Positions 34,284 to 42,734 of a stretch of 49,334 nt of DNA are shown here, piece after piece (the first letter of the stretch is position 1; the number at the start of each line of letters is the position of its first letter). The notes below the pieces were generated by a model. The model saw nothing but the letters and a program-made list of their open reading frames with translations, ran no database searches and was not told where the DNA came from. A program made the translations under genes and the position numbers. The stretch is from the NCBI GenBank assembly GCA_964625175.1, contig CAZVAO010000002.1:1-49334 (forward strand). Direction: 5' to 3'. The stretch is from CAZVAO01 sp964625175. Lineage in GTDB: Bacteria > Bacillota > UBA994 > PWPR01.

Positions 34284-35159
34284 CTAATAACTTGAAATAT
34301 ACTGTCGCAAAAAGGCTAACCGATTATTGTTGTTCTCAATCTCCTCTTTGTTCACGACGGCGAGGAAGCTTAACAAGATTGAAGCCAAAGACATAGCGGG
34401 TGTCATCGCACTTGAGAGCACCTGGCCTTGAACATCGCAGAGCAAAACAAGATCTGCATAATTTGCGATTGGCGATGTCGGTTTATCGGTAATCCCTATT
34501 GCTTGAGCACCTAAGGCTTTTACACATTCGATGAGGTCCACCATTTGCTTTCCATAGTTGGGGAATGAGAATATGATGAAAACATCTTCGGGCTGCACTA
34601 AGGACAAATGGGAAGGATTGACTGTCTTCCAAGAGTAATTCAATAGTTCTGTGTTAATATTAAAATAATGTAGCCGTGTGCTCATGAACTGTGCAACCGC
34701 TAGAGCAGCACCTGTTGCCGCAACATAGACTTTTGATGCCCCTTTGATCAGGGCTAATGCTTCAATAATTTTTTCCGGATTTAACATTTCATGGGACCGT
34801 TTTACAAGCTTCTGTTCGTTCTGAACAAGCTGATCAAATAAAACATTGCTATTTAGGTGAATATCCTGAATCTCATTGGTCTTAATTATTCTAGTTGGGG
34901 CCATGAACGATCTCATGTAATATTGCAGCGCTTTTTTTAAACTCGAGTAGTTCGCATACCCTAGCTTTTTGCAAAATCGAATAACCGTAACAGCGGTCAC
35001 ACCAACCTCCGCACTAAACTCCCTTAGAGAAATAAAACAGACCCGATCTCCATGGTTCAATAGTAAATCAGCGATTTTTTTTTGGGTATTCGTTAATGTA
35101 TCATAATTATTCCTAATCACTAAGAGTGGATTGTTTTGATTATCATGCTCAGTATTCAA
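34284..35159 (-). CDS. MurR/RpiR family transcriptional regulator
   Basis: A 291-residue regulator. The N-terminal ~80 residues are an RpiR-type helix-turn-helix (QKKIADLLLNH, SLREFSAEVGVTAVTVIRFCKKLGY) and residues ~130-260 are a SIS domain that would bind a phosphorylated or small metabolite (SKVYVAATGAALAVAQFMSTRL, DVFIIFSFPNYGKQ). I prefer the TTG start at 35159, 7 nt after AAGGGAGG, over the GTG at 35180, which overlaps that site. It lies between the ornithine cyclodeaminase-like gene and the hydroxyproline dehydratase-like gene, all minus strand, and is a good candidate regulator of both. Confidence 0.87.
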   Translation of the reverse strand: MNTEHDNQNNPLLVIRNNYDTLTNTQKKIADLLLNHGDRVCFISLREFSAEVGVTAVTVIRFCKKLGYANYSSLKKALQYYMRSFMAPTRIIKTNEIQDIHLNSNVLFDQLVQNEQKLVKRSHEMLNPEKIIEALALIKGASKVYVAATGAALAVAQFMSTRLHYFNINTELLNYSWKTVNPSHLSLVQPEDVFIIFSFPNYGKQMVDLIECVKALGAQAIGITDKPTSPIANYADLVLLCDVQGQVLSSAMTPAMSLASILLSFLAVVNKEEIENNNNRLAFLRQYISSY

Positions 35160-35340
35160 GCTGTTTCCTCCCTTTAACACCTGCAGTTATTTAGCAAAGT
35201 TACTTAAAAACACATACTATAGTATACAATAGAACAAAGAAATATATAACATAATTAATCAAAAATTAAATATTTATCCGTTATATTTAGCAAAATTATA
35301 CTTTTAGCTATACTTCTAGAAAGCAAACAGCAGAAATAAA

Positions 35341-35384
35341 CGACCACAATCCCCTGGTGTGCTGTGAAAATTGGATGATGGTCG
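35341..35384 (-). terminator. Possible hairpin after the ornithine cyclodeaminase-like gene
   Basis: CGACCA...ATCC pairs with GGAT...TGGTCG (35341-35352 with 35373-35384). It lies ~65 nt after the minus-strand stop at 35449 and before the RpiR gene. The T run is poor, so the terminator call is tentative. Confidence 0.4.
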
Positions 35385-35448
35385 CATAAAAGAAAAATAT
35401 AGGATTTTTGAGCAGTGTTCTCTGTCTGTTGATTACTTCATAGACGCG

Positions 35449-36408
35449 CTAAAATTCGATATCTTGGCCAATCCCCAATTTACAGGCCCTACGATAAATA
35501 TGCTCGCCAACAACTAAATCAAATAGTGCCATACCTACCGTCTTGAATAAGGTTGTTTGACCATGGACTTTTAGCTCACCATTAACTAGCTTTCCGAATG
35601 TTTTGATTTGCTCTGGCCTAATCCAGCCATTTTCCAGAGGGATACAAAGGTCACCTGACTCCTTCACACCAAATTCAGTATCCACGTAGACAATTTCAAC
35701 TAATCGCGAAACCGCTTCAGGCAATTCACGCATATGGGGCTTATAGGAACCTACCGCAATAATATGTTTTCCGCGCAACAAATCCTGATCATTCGGTAAT
35801 ACTGGTTCACCTGCGTTGGTCGTCGTAATGATGATTTCGCTATTCTTAATCATGGACTCTACTGTCGGTGATACCATGACCATTACTCCAGGTATCGCTT
35901 CTCGGACCCGTTTGCAAAATTCAGGAAGCGACTTTGAGTATGGGTCGAAAATATTGACCTGTTTAAGATTCCTTACTTGGGCGGCCATCAGCAACTGGTA
36001 ATAGCCCTGAACACCTGCTCCTACCAAGCCCACCGATTGACTAGAGACGGGTGTCGTATACTTGACGCCTACTCCGCCGACGGCTCCCGTACGATAAGCA
36101 GTCAGAGCAGCACCGTCAATGATAGCTAAAGGTTTTGCTGTCGCAACATCATTGAGGAGCATAATCCCTTGAATCGGCTCTGCACCCTTCTGAGGATTGT
36201 CAGGGAAAACCGTAATAATCTTAGTGCCAAAAATCGAATCGCTGAAGCACGGCATATAGAGTAGCGTATCCTCGTGCCGGTGAATGTGAATGCGGTCTGG
36301 CATCTCAAAATCCCCAGCCTCATAAATCATGAATGCTTTTTCGATGCTCTCGATCAGCTCTGGTAAAACAATTAATTTCTGTAAATCCTGACGTCTTAGA
36401 AACAACAC
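35449..36408 (-). CDS. Ornithine cyclodeaminase/mu-crystallin family, candidate pyrroline-2-carboxylate reductase
   Basis: A ~319-residue NAD(P)-binding enzyme with GTKIIT, the YRTGAVGGVG motif and the Rossmann GLVGAGVQG (about residue 125). The family includes ornithine cyclodeaminase and reductases that turn delta1-pyrroline-2-carboxylate into L-proline; the neighbouring trans-3-hydroxyproline dehydratase-like gene makes the second role likelier here, which is inference from context. I start at the GTG at 36408, 7 nt after GGGGGG; the frame open to 36462 takes its first codons from a REP-like repeat. Confidence 0.85.
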   Translation of the reverse strand: MLFLRRQDLQKLIVLPELIESIEKAFMIYEAGDFEMPDRIHIHRHEDTLLYMPCFSDSIFGTKIITVFPDNPQKGAEPIQGIMLLNDVATAKPLAIIDGAALTAYRTGAVGGVGVKYTTPVSSQSVGLVGAGVQGYYQLLMAAQVRNLKQVNIFDPYSKSLPEFCKRVREAIPGVMVMVSPTVESMIKNSEIIITTTNAGEPVLPNDQDLLRGKHIIAVGSYKPHMRELPEAVSRLVEIVYVDTEFGVKESGDLCIPLENGWIRPEQIKTFGKLVNGELKVHGQTTLFKTVGMALFDLVVGEHIYRRACKLGIGQDIEF

Positions 36409-36454
36409 AGCATAACCCCCCAAAATTAAAAAATACCCAATAGCCTTCCTAATA

Positions 36455-36519
36455 TGAAACACTGGGGACGGTTCTCTCTGTTTCAGTTTTGAATCACGAA
36501 GAACCGTCCCCGGTGTTTC
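36455..36519. repeat. GGGGACGGTT palindromic REP-like element (copy B)
   Basis: TGAAACAC-T-GGGGACGGTTC on the left is mirrored by GAACCGTCCCCGGTGTTTC on the right, around ~25 bases. Nearly the same as copy A at 16294-16359. It lies in the 166-base gap between the ornithine cyclodeaminase-like gene and the upstream amidohydrolase, on which a hairpin would form in the transcript. Confidence 0.75.
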
Positions 36520-36574
36520 TTTAACCTAGGCCGTAGCGATGTCCTCATCACCACAGCCTAGCAAATTGATTGAT

Positions 36575-37741
36575 CTATTCGTTCTTATAAACCGATTTAC
36601 CTGCAATAAAGACTTCTTCAACATTCGTGAAGTTACTCAGTGGATGACCATCATAAATCACCAAGTCTGCTTCTTTCCCAGCTGCGATACTACCAATACG
36701 ATCTTGCATGCCCATCAACTCAGCTGGATAAATTGTGATTGCTTTAAAAGCGTCTTCCTCATCCATGCCATATCGCATAGCAAGCCCCGCATTCATTGCT
36801 AGATATTTGGTGTGGGAGGATGGCGAAACAGCATCCATTGTGATAATTACTTTAGCACCTGCTTTGGCTAATACGCCCGGCGTGGAAAGACGCACATCCC
36901 AAATCTCTTGCTTATAAGGGCCGATAATCAAGGGCCCGATTAGACAGAAACAGCCCTTTTCAGCCAGAATATCTGCAACATGATACCCTTCAGTACAATG
37001 CTCGATGGAATAGTCAAGGTCAAATTCTTCTGCAATGCGAATCGCTGTTATTATATCATCCGCACGATGCGCGTGGATTTTAGCCATATACTCTTTAGTT
37101 AGAACTTTGGCAAGCTCTTCCATACCGAGATCTCGCTCAATTGGCTTTCCTTCTGCCTCAGCATGCTTGCATTTACGCAAATAATCCTGAGCCTTCATGA
37201 GTGCTTGGCGCATTACTGCCGCATTACCCATTCGAGTCATTGGAGCCATCTTGCGGGATCCATAGGCGTTTTTAGGATTTTCACCTAAAGCAAATTTCAT
37301 AGCACCGCGCGAAGGTGTCACCATATCATAAACAGTTGTTCCATATGTTTTAATAGCAAACCAAGTGCCCCCTACAACATTGCCACTGCCAGGGCCCGTA
37401 TAGACAGTCGTCACACCACCAGCCAAAGATAATGGTATAGCTGGATCCTGTGGATTAAATGAATCGAGGCCACGCACCTCTGGGGTAACAGGGTGACTCA
37501 TTTCATTGCCATCGGCAGTTGCTGGTACCTTGACTTCACCGAAAATTCCAATGTGAGCATGCGCATCGATGAGTCCTGGTGTAATCTCTTTGCCACTAGC
37601 ATCGATAATCTCATAACCCGCTGGAACCTCCATCGTGCGATCGCCGACCGCCTCAATCAAGCCATCTTTTACTAAAATAATACCGTTTTCAATATCACCC
37701 ATGGTAATGGTGCGTACTTTTGCACCGACTATTGCTAACAT
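36575..37741 (-). CDS. Amidohydrolase, imidazolonepropionase/metal-dependent peptidase-like (paralogue 1)
   Basis: A 388-residue TIM-barrel amidohydrolase: PGLIDAHAHIG (His-x-His metal site), KIHAHRADD and IEHCTEG (two further His), and ITMDAVSPS with the catalytic Asp. The N- and C-terminal beta sandwich (VKDGLIEAVG, EADLVIYDGHPL) is typical of COG1228-like proteins, which include imidazolonepropionase and Xaa-Pro or hydrophobic dipeptide carboxypeptidases. Substrate is not fixed; peptide hydrolysis would fit the proline-related neighbours. I start at the ATG at 37741, with AAAGGG 9 nt upstream. Clearly a duplicate of the gene at 38055-39224. Confidence 0.88.
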   Translation of the reverse strand: MLAIVGAKVRTITMGDIENGIILVKDGLIEAVGDRTMEVPAGYEIIDASGKEITPGLIDAHAHIGIFGEVKVPATADGNEMSHPVTPEVRGLDSFNPQDPAIPLSLAGGVTTVYTGPGSGNVVGGTWFAIKTYGTTVYDMVTPSRGAMKFALGENPKNAYGSRKMAPMTRMGNAAVMRQALMKAQDYLRKCKHAEAEGKPIERDLGMEELAKVLTKEYMAKIHAHRADDIITAIRIAEEFDLDYSIEHCTEGYHVADILAEKGCFCLIGPLIIGPYKQEIWDVRLSTPGVLAKAGAKVIITMDAVSPSSHTKYLAMNAGLAMRYGMDEEDAFKAITIYPAELMGMQDRIGSIAAGKEADLVIYDGHPLSNFTNVEEVFIAGKSVYKNE

Positions 37742-38054
37742 ATTAACCATCCCTTTCTCTAAATCGTTTACCTCTTACTATTCCATAGCAACCAACAGAT
37801 TCCTTGTTACAAATGAATTATATTAGTAACTCACTTAATCCTTCTAATGCTTATACTGATATGCAACCTTTTGAGTCCTCCATCCTGGAGATTATATATA
37901 ACTGAATCTACCAAGACCTCGCGTTGAATGAACACCCTGACCACTAGTACCTGTCCCTTTTGGTACACAACTGACCACTAGGGCCTGTCCCTTTTGGTAC
38001 ACAACTGACCAAAAGGGACAGACCCCAATGGTCAGAGAGACACACTTACGGTTA
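37742..38054. other. Interval between amidohydrolase paralogues
   Basis: About 310 bases, no gene. The left two thirds are AT-rich and unremarkable; the right third holds the 34-bp tandem repeat and its inverted partner (37937-38035). Confidence 0.6.
37937..38035. repeat. 34-bp tandem repeat with inverted partner (REP-like cluster)
   Basis: Two 34-base direct copies (37937-37970 and 37971-38004) share CTGACCACTA, CTGTCCCTTTTGG and TACACAA, differing only at GTAC versus GGGC. They are followed by CTGACC AAAAGGGACAG and a terminal GGTCAG (38005-38035), an inverted partner, so the whole cluster can fold into alternative hairpins. No coding sequence. It differs from the GGGGACGG family but has a similar layout. 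Confidence 0.75.
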
Positions 38055-39224
38055 TTATAAGACCTTATAAACCGACTTTCCAGCGATAAACACTTCTTTG
38101 ACATTGGTGAAATTACTCAGCGGATGACCATCATATATGACTATATCCGCCTCCTTGCCGGGCTCAATACTGCCGAGGCGGTCAGCGATGCCCATTAATT
38201 CTGCTGGATTAAGAGTAATCGCACGTAAAGCCTCTTCTTCATCCATCCCATATCGCACGGCTAGACCAGCATTCAGCGCCAGATATTTGGTGTTGGATGA
38301 AGCGGGTGAAGCACCATCCATCGTGATAATCACTTTCACACCAGCTCTGCTCAGGATTCCCGGGGTCTCCAACTTCAAGCCCCACACTTCCTGCTTGGTC
38401 GGTGCCATCTGTAGTGGGCCGATTAGGCAGAAACAGCCCTTTTCAGCCAAAATATCGGCAATGATATAACCTTCTGTGCAGTGCTCAATCGAGTAATCCA
38501 ATCCAAACTCCTCAGAAATGCGAATAGCGGTCATAATATCATCGGCACGATGCGCGTGAATTTTAGCCACATATTCCCTCGTAAGCACCTTGGCCAATTC
38601 TTCTAAACCCAAGTCACGCTCAAACAGAAGCCTTTTTGCTTCGGCATGTGCACGTTTTCCAAGATAGTCCTGCGCGCTCATTAGTGCTTTGCGCATGATT
38701 GCTGCGGCCCCCATGCGGGTTTTCGGCTTCTGCGCAGCAAGACTATAATGGTTTTTGGTATTCTCTCCTAAAGCAAATTTCATCGCACCGCGCGAAGGCG
38801 TAACAAAATCGCAAGCCGTTTGACCATCCGTTTTGATGGCAAACCAAGTTCCACCAACCACATTGACTCCGCCCGGACCCGTATATACAGTCGTCACACC
38901 ACCTTGTAAGGACAGTGGAATTGCCGGATCATCTGGATTGAAGGAGTCGAGTCCGCGAATCTCAGGTGTGACTGGATGAATCATCTCATTACCATCCGCC
39001 GTCGCTGGCACACCCACCTCACCAAAAATACCAATATGAGAGTGGGCATCAATCAAACCAGGTGTAATCTCACCGCCAGTAGCATCCACAATTCCACACC
39101 CAACTGGAATTTCAAGGGTATGATCACCAACTGCTTCAATTAAGCCATCTCGAATAATAATAACACCGCGATCAATATTTCCCATGCTAATCGTATGTAT
39201 TTTCGCTCCGATTATTGCTAACAT
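38055..39224 (-). CDS. Amidohydrolase, imidazolonepropionase/metal-dependent peptidase-like (paralogue 2)
   Basis: A 389-residue amidohydrolase co-linear with the gene at 36575-37741 and identical to it over long stretches (PGLIDAH.HIGIFGEV, SRGAMKFALGEN, KIHAHRADDI, YSIEHCTEGY, HPLSNFTNV.EVFIAGKSVYK). Metal ligands and the catalytic Asp are kept (AHSHIG in place of AHAHIG). Differences cluster around residues 170-200 and 270-290, which could alter substrate choice. ATG at 39224 follows GAAAGGA at 9 nt; the ATG at 39233 lies inside the spacing. First gene of the minus-strand series that leads to the hydroxyproline genes. Confidence 0.88.
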   Translation of the reverse strand: MLAIIGAKIHTISMGNIDRGVIIIRDGLIEAVGDHTLEIPVGCGIVDATGGEITPGLIDAHSHIGIFGEVGVPATADGNEMIHPVTPEIRGLDSFNPDDPAIPLSLQGGVTTVYTGPGGVNVVGGTWFAIKTDGQTACDFVTPSRGAMKFALGENTKNHYSLAAQKPKTRMGAAAIMRKALMSAQDYLGKRAHAEAKRLLFERDLGLEELAKVLTREYVAKIHAHRADDIMTAIRISEEFGLDYSIEHCTEGYIIADILAEKGCFCLIGPLQMAPTKQEVWGLKLETPGILSRAGVKVIITMDGASPASSNTKYLALNAGLAVRYGMDEEEALRAITLNPAELMGIADRLGSIEPGKEADIVIYDGHPLSNFTNVKEVFIAGKSVYKVL

Positions 39225-39565
39225 TACGTTCATTCCTTTCAGCCAACCATTCTTTTCTTATATTCCAGAGAAACAGGAGTTTTCCTTTGTAAAAAATAAA
39301 AGAGTGTGCCGTTTAGACATATTGATCACAAGTGACACGCCCCCATTCGATTATTGGCAATACGTTCACGACCTGTACGATTCGTGTGCAAATAATTGTG
39401 ATCTGATGTCTCATTGCTATTCAATATTTCCTCTAGAGCCTAACTCCCAGTTTGATTGTCTTACATGAGCGGAAGTGCTATGATGAATGATAGAGAACCG
39501 AACGAACAACTAAACAATCATACCCTATCCCCACCCGATCAATCATGTAAGAGAGGAAGCTCACA
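39225..39565. other. Divergent intergenic region amidohydrolase/SOUL gene
   Basis: About 340 bases without a convincing frame. The promoter of the plus-strand SOUL gene is in its right part; nothing else is recognised. Confidence 0.55.
39456..39484 (+). promoter_or_regulatory. Promoter of the SOUL-family gene
   Basis: TTGTCT (39456-39461) and TATGAT (39479-39484), 17 bases apart, ~80 nt before the start codon. Confidence 0.55.
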
Positions 39566-40069
39566 ATGTCAAAATACGAAACGCCAGACTATGCTGTAAT
39601 TATCAGTGAAGCAGAATTTGAGATTCGAGAGTATACTGACTTTTATATAGTGGAATACGATAATGATCAAGACCCCAGAATTAACCAAGGCTTTGGTACT
39701 TTGTTTTCTTATATCTCCGACAATAATAAAGTAAAACAAAAGCTATCAATGACTGTGCCAGTCATTGAAGAAATCAGTGGCGATAAGAAGAAAATGGCTT
39801 TTGTCATCTCTGCTAAGTATCGCGATAATGTTCCAGAACCCAATGACAATAATCTTAAAATCAAGAAATTTAACGAAGGAAAGTTTGCTGTCATCAAATA
39901 CAGTGGTTTCTCTAACGAAAAAACAGAAGAAATAATGAAGACTAAATTAAGTGCTTGGTTAATGCAAAAAGGCTATATCATAGACTCAAATTATATGCTT
40001 GCTTTTTACAACGCACCTTTTACACTGCCAATGTTCAGACGCAATGAAATTATGGTTCGTGTGAAGTAG
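39566..40069 (+). CDS. SOUL-family heme-binding protein
   Basis: A 167-residue protein of the SOUL/HBP family: EIREYTDFYIVEYD at the N-terminus, the LSMTVPVIEE motif, FNEGKFAVIKYSGF and the C-terminal YNAPFTLPMFRRNEIMV are diagnostic. In animals and plants the family binds heme or tetrapyrroles; in bacteria the role is largely uncharacterised and heme binding itself should not be assumed. Cytosolic, no signal peptide. Start after AGAGGAAG. Convergent with the S10-type carboxypeptidase gene, with a shared terminator between. Confidence 0.87.
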   Translation: MSKYETPDYAVIISEAEFEIREYTDFYIVEYDNDQDPRINQGFGTLFSYISDNNKVKQKLSMTVPVIEEISGDKKKMAFVISAKYRDNVPEPNDNNLKIKKFNEGKFAVIKYSGFSNEKTEEIMKTKLSAWLMQKGYIIDSNYMLAFYNAPFTLPMFRRNEIMVRVK

Positions 40070-40130
40070 CATCCCTATACATTCCCATTTTAATTTAAAA
40101 TATCCTCTTTGCTCACCTAACCAGAATAGT

Positions 40131-40162
40131 AGTAAAACCACTTCTTGCGAAGTGGTTTTACT
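40131..40162. terminator. Bidirectional terminator between SOUL and carboxypeptidase genes
   Basis: A perfect 14-bp stem AGTAAAACCACTTC (40131-40144) / GAAGTGGTTTTACT (40149-40162) with a 4-base loop, flanked by A- and T-rich arms, in the gap between convergent genes. Confidence 0.85.
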
Positions 40163-40172
40163 AATTGATTAT

Positions 40173-41615
40173 TTATTTCGTTGGATTTCCACCGGTCATG
40201 AAGGTATACATATCGTCAGTAACCTCTTGAATGTTCTCTTCTCCAAGGTAGGCCATATGTCCAGCTTTATAACCCTTGACAAAAACTCGATCCATATCCA
40301 AATCTGAATGGTCTAAAGTGTAATACAAAATTCCGATTTGAGTACAGATATCGTACCAGCCATTGACAAAGAAGGTGCGCATAGTGGGTGTGCGGCGCAT
40401 AGCTGAACTCAAACTTTCAGACGTGTTCTGACCTTTAATATCATTATTCCAACTTGCCCATAACGAATGCGAATTAACAAAGTTGCGGTCCCAATCTTTT
40501 ATGCCAAGCAGTGGGAAAACTTCACCACAGAGTACCGATTGGAAGAAGGCGTTATACTTACCTACAGCTCCATCATCACGAGGTCCCCATTTTTCTTCAC
40601 TCAGACCAGATGCGTGTAAGGGTCGGGTTAAACGTCCGTCTAGACGGGAGACGGCTCGACCTTTATTTCGTGCCACCTGACTGCGAGACTCAACGCTTTC
40701 CAAGAACAAGGAACGTTTTTCCAAATATTCGCGAGAAACACCAGTATAGTAGATGACGCGCTCGATAATATGTTCGCGATCATCTCCAACTAAGGTTTTC
40801 CCTTTGTATAAAGCTAAAAGATACTCTGTATCAGCAAACTGTTTCGCCTCGGCCACAAATTCCTCGACCGTCTGATCCGCTGGTTTATTGTGATACCAAT
40901 TGACCGCCGCAAAAGTTGGAAATGCGAGAACAGCTGGATAAATTTCCGACTTATCACCAAAGTGAGTGCCTAAAGTTACGGTGTTACCAACCATAATTAT
41001 ACCATCAAAAGTCACGCTATAGGCACGATCCGAACCAGTGGAAGAACCCATACCAGCAACTGTAGAGGCACGCGTACATCCATAGCTCTCGCCCATCATG
41101 TACTTTGGACTCTGCCAACGATTGTATCGAGCAAGCCACATTTGAATAAAGGTTAGGATTGATTCAGCGTCTGGTTCAATCCCGAAAAAGAGGTCCTTTT
41201 TGGTTTCATCGAGCAAACGACCAAAACCAGTTCCAACTGGATCAATTAATACTAGATCAGCGATATCAAGCAGACACTGGGCATTATCCGTAGACTCATA
41301 AGGTGGTAACGGAATCGGATCACCGTCTACCTCATCTGCATATTTAACGCGCTTTGTTCCTAAGAAACCAACGTGCACCATCATGGAAGAAGTGCCCGGT
41401 CCACCGTTGAAGCCAAATAACACAGGCCGATTTTTAACATCTTCCACATCTGAGCGGAAGTAGGAGTAAGAAAAAATCGAGGCAATTGCTTTTCCATCAT
41501 CATCATAAAAAACATTGTCCTCACTCACAGTATGATAAGGAATCTCCTTACCTCGTAAAGTGATGCTGCCTTCCCCAGTAAAGCGGGAAGGTGTAAAAAT
41601 ATCAGTTTTTAACAT
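40173..41615 (-). CDS. S10 family serine carboxypeptidase-like peptidase
   Basis: A 480-residue alpha/beta hydrolase of the S10 clan. Oxyanion/hydrophobic motif FGFNGGPGTSSM, GTGFGRLL, the nucleophile in MMGESYGCTR (Ser about residue 175), Asp in NGWYDICTQ (about 423) and His in KAGHMAYL (about 452) complete the triad. S10 enzymes cut C-terminal residues from peptides, typically at acid pH, and are mostly eukaryotic; bacterial members are fewer. No signal peptide is seen, so it may be cytosolic. ATG at 41615 follows GAGGAGGG. Single gene. Confidence 0.87.
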   Translation of the reverse strand: MLKTDIFTPSRFTGEGSITLRGKEIPYHTVSEDNVFYDDDGKAIASIFSYSYFRSDVEDVKNRPVLFGFNGGPGTSSMMVHVGFLGTKRVKYADEVDGDPIPLPPYESTDNAQCLLDIADLVLIDPVGTGFGRLLDETKKDLFFGIEPDAESILTFIQMWLARYNRWQSPKYMMGESYGCTRASTVAGMGSSTGSDRAYSVTFDGIIMVGNTVTLGTHFGDKSEIYPAVLAFPTFAAVNWYHNKPADQTVEEFVAEAKQFADTEYLLALYKGKTLVGDDREHIIERVIYYTGVSREYLEKRSLFLESVESRSQVARNKGRAVSRLDGRLTRPLHASGLSEEKWGPRDDGAVGKYNAFFQSVLCGEVFPLLGIKDWDRNFVNSHSLWASWNNDIKGQNTSESLSSAMRRTPTMRTFFVNGWYDICTQIGILYYTLDHSDLDMDRVFVKGYKAGHMAYLGEENIQEVTDDMYTFMTGGNPTK

Positions 41616-41646
41616 AAATATTCCCTCCTCGTAATATATGATATAG

Positions 41647-41652
41647 ATTATA
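41647..41652 (-). promoter_or_regulatory. Possible -10 box of the carboxypeptidase promoter
   Basis: On the minus strand TATAAT (41652-41647) lies ~32 nt upstream of the start codon, without a clear -35. Confidence 0.4.
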
Positions 41653-41835
41653 CACCTTCACTATTGTAACACAGATTCACACCACAGCAAATCGCTAAGA
41701 CATAGCAAAAATCCCAAAAAAATGTCTGACCAAGTGCTCGAATCGGCTTAAAGCTTATTTGAATTATATCTAATGCTATTTTGAGTTACGATTAGATACT
41801 GTGTTGCATTGATACTAGTAAGTTTAGGTGTAATT

Positions 41836-42435
41836 ATGATTTCAAAATCAATATTGAATGCAAATGTAAGCACTCAAATCGGGAGTAGAGAATCCAAAGC
41901 ATTAAGAAAAAACAATATGATACCGGCTATATTATATGGGAAACACATCGATAATCAGGCTTTAGAACTTGACAAAGTTGAGGTAATTAAACACTTGAAG
42001 GCTAATAGTATTGAATCGAGTGTATATCTTCAAATCATTAAAGTAGAAGTACTTGCTATCGTAAAAGATTTTCAACGGGATTTAATGACCCGTCAACCGA
42101 TCCACATCGATTTTCAGGCCTTAACGATATGTGTGAACATTAAAGAAAATTTTCCAATTCATTATTTAGGCAACACGAATTTGAGAGATGGATTAATCTT
42201 GCAAACGTTCTTGGACCATTTTGAAAGCCAAACAATACCTAAGTACTTAATTGACAAAGCTGAAATTGACCTAAGTGATGCAGAACTTGGCGATACTGTC
42301 CATATTAAGGACTTGCCACTTGTACAGGATGAACATATCGAAATCCTGACAGATGCAACCCTTGCTGTCTATGCTATCGCCGAATCTAACCGCTTTATTG
42401 CAGTAGATGAACCTGTAGTTATTCCTGAGCAGTAA
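41836..42435 (+). CDS. rplY: Ribosomal protein bL25 / Ctc-type general stress protein
   Basis: A 199-residue protein with the N-terminal 5S rRNA-binding L25 domain (SRESKALRKNNMIPAILYGK, VLAIVKDFQRDLMTRQPIHIDFQ) and a C-terminal TL5/Ctc beta domain (GDTVHIKDLPL). It contacts 5S rRNA; in low-GC Gram-positives the two-domain form is the Ctc stress protein. I start at the ATG at 41836, preceded by AGGTG; the ATG at 41809 has no binding site. Usually alone or near pth; here it is alone, followed by a strong terminator. Confidence 0.88.
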   Translation: MISKSILNANVSTQIGSRESKALRKNNMIPAILYGKHIDNQALELDKVEVIKHLKANSIESSVYLQIIKVEVLAIVKDFQRDLMTRQPIHIDFQALTICVNIKENFPIHYLGNTNLRDGLILQTFLDHFESQTIPKYLIDKAEIDLSDAELGDTVHIKDLPLVQDEHIEILTDATLAVYAIAESNRFIAVDEPVVIPEQ

Positions 42436-42462
42436 TCGATTACCCGTTTCTTAAAAAATAGT

Positions 42463-42496
42463 GAGCGCACTAGAATTCTAGTGTGCTCGCTTTTTA
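42463..42496 (+). terminator. Terminator of the bL25/Ctc gene
   Basis: GAGCGCACTAG (42463-42473) pairs with CTAGTGTGCTC (42478-42488) with a single mismatch pair, followed by GC and TTTTT. Confidence 0.8.
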
Positions 42497-42734
42497 TATA
42501 TAGGTCAATTCAAAAATTCATACAACATTAGCAAGAGCCGAACTCGTTGTTGGTAGGCAGTTTTTATTGAAAACTAAATGAACTTTTTCTACCAAGGGGT
42601 CTTGTGGAACTAGATTATCATTTGGTGAGTATCCGGATATCATCATTGGCACGCACACGGAAATATTAAAGATCTTTTAACAAGTAAGAAAAGAGCTTAT
42701 CGATTAAATCCTTCATAATTCCAATTCCATAGCA

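Noticed and set aside
36409..36462. N-terminal extension of the ornithine cyclodeaminase-like protein
   Set aside because: The extra residues read through a REP-like repeat end and have no binding site; the GTG at 36408 follows GGGGGG at the right distance.
37937..38004. CRISPR repeat pair
   Set aside because: The two 34-base copies abut directly with no spacer and are followed by an inverted partner, as in a composite REP element.
42600..42690. Possible gene remnant (short frame reading EYPDIIIGTHTEILKIF)
   Set aside because: Only ~17 residues make sense, there is no start or family match, and the flanks show no continuation.
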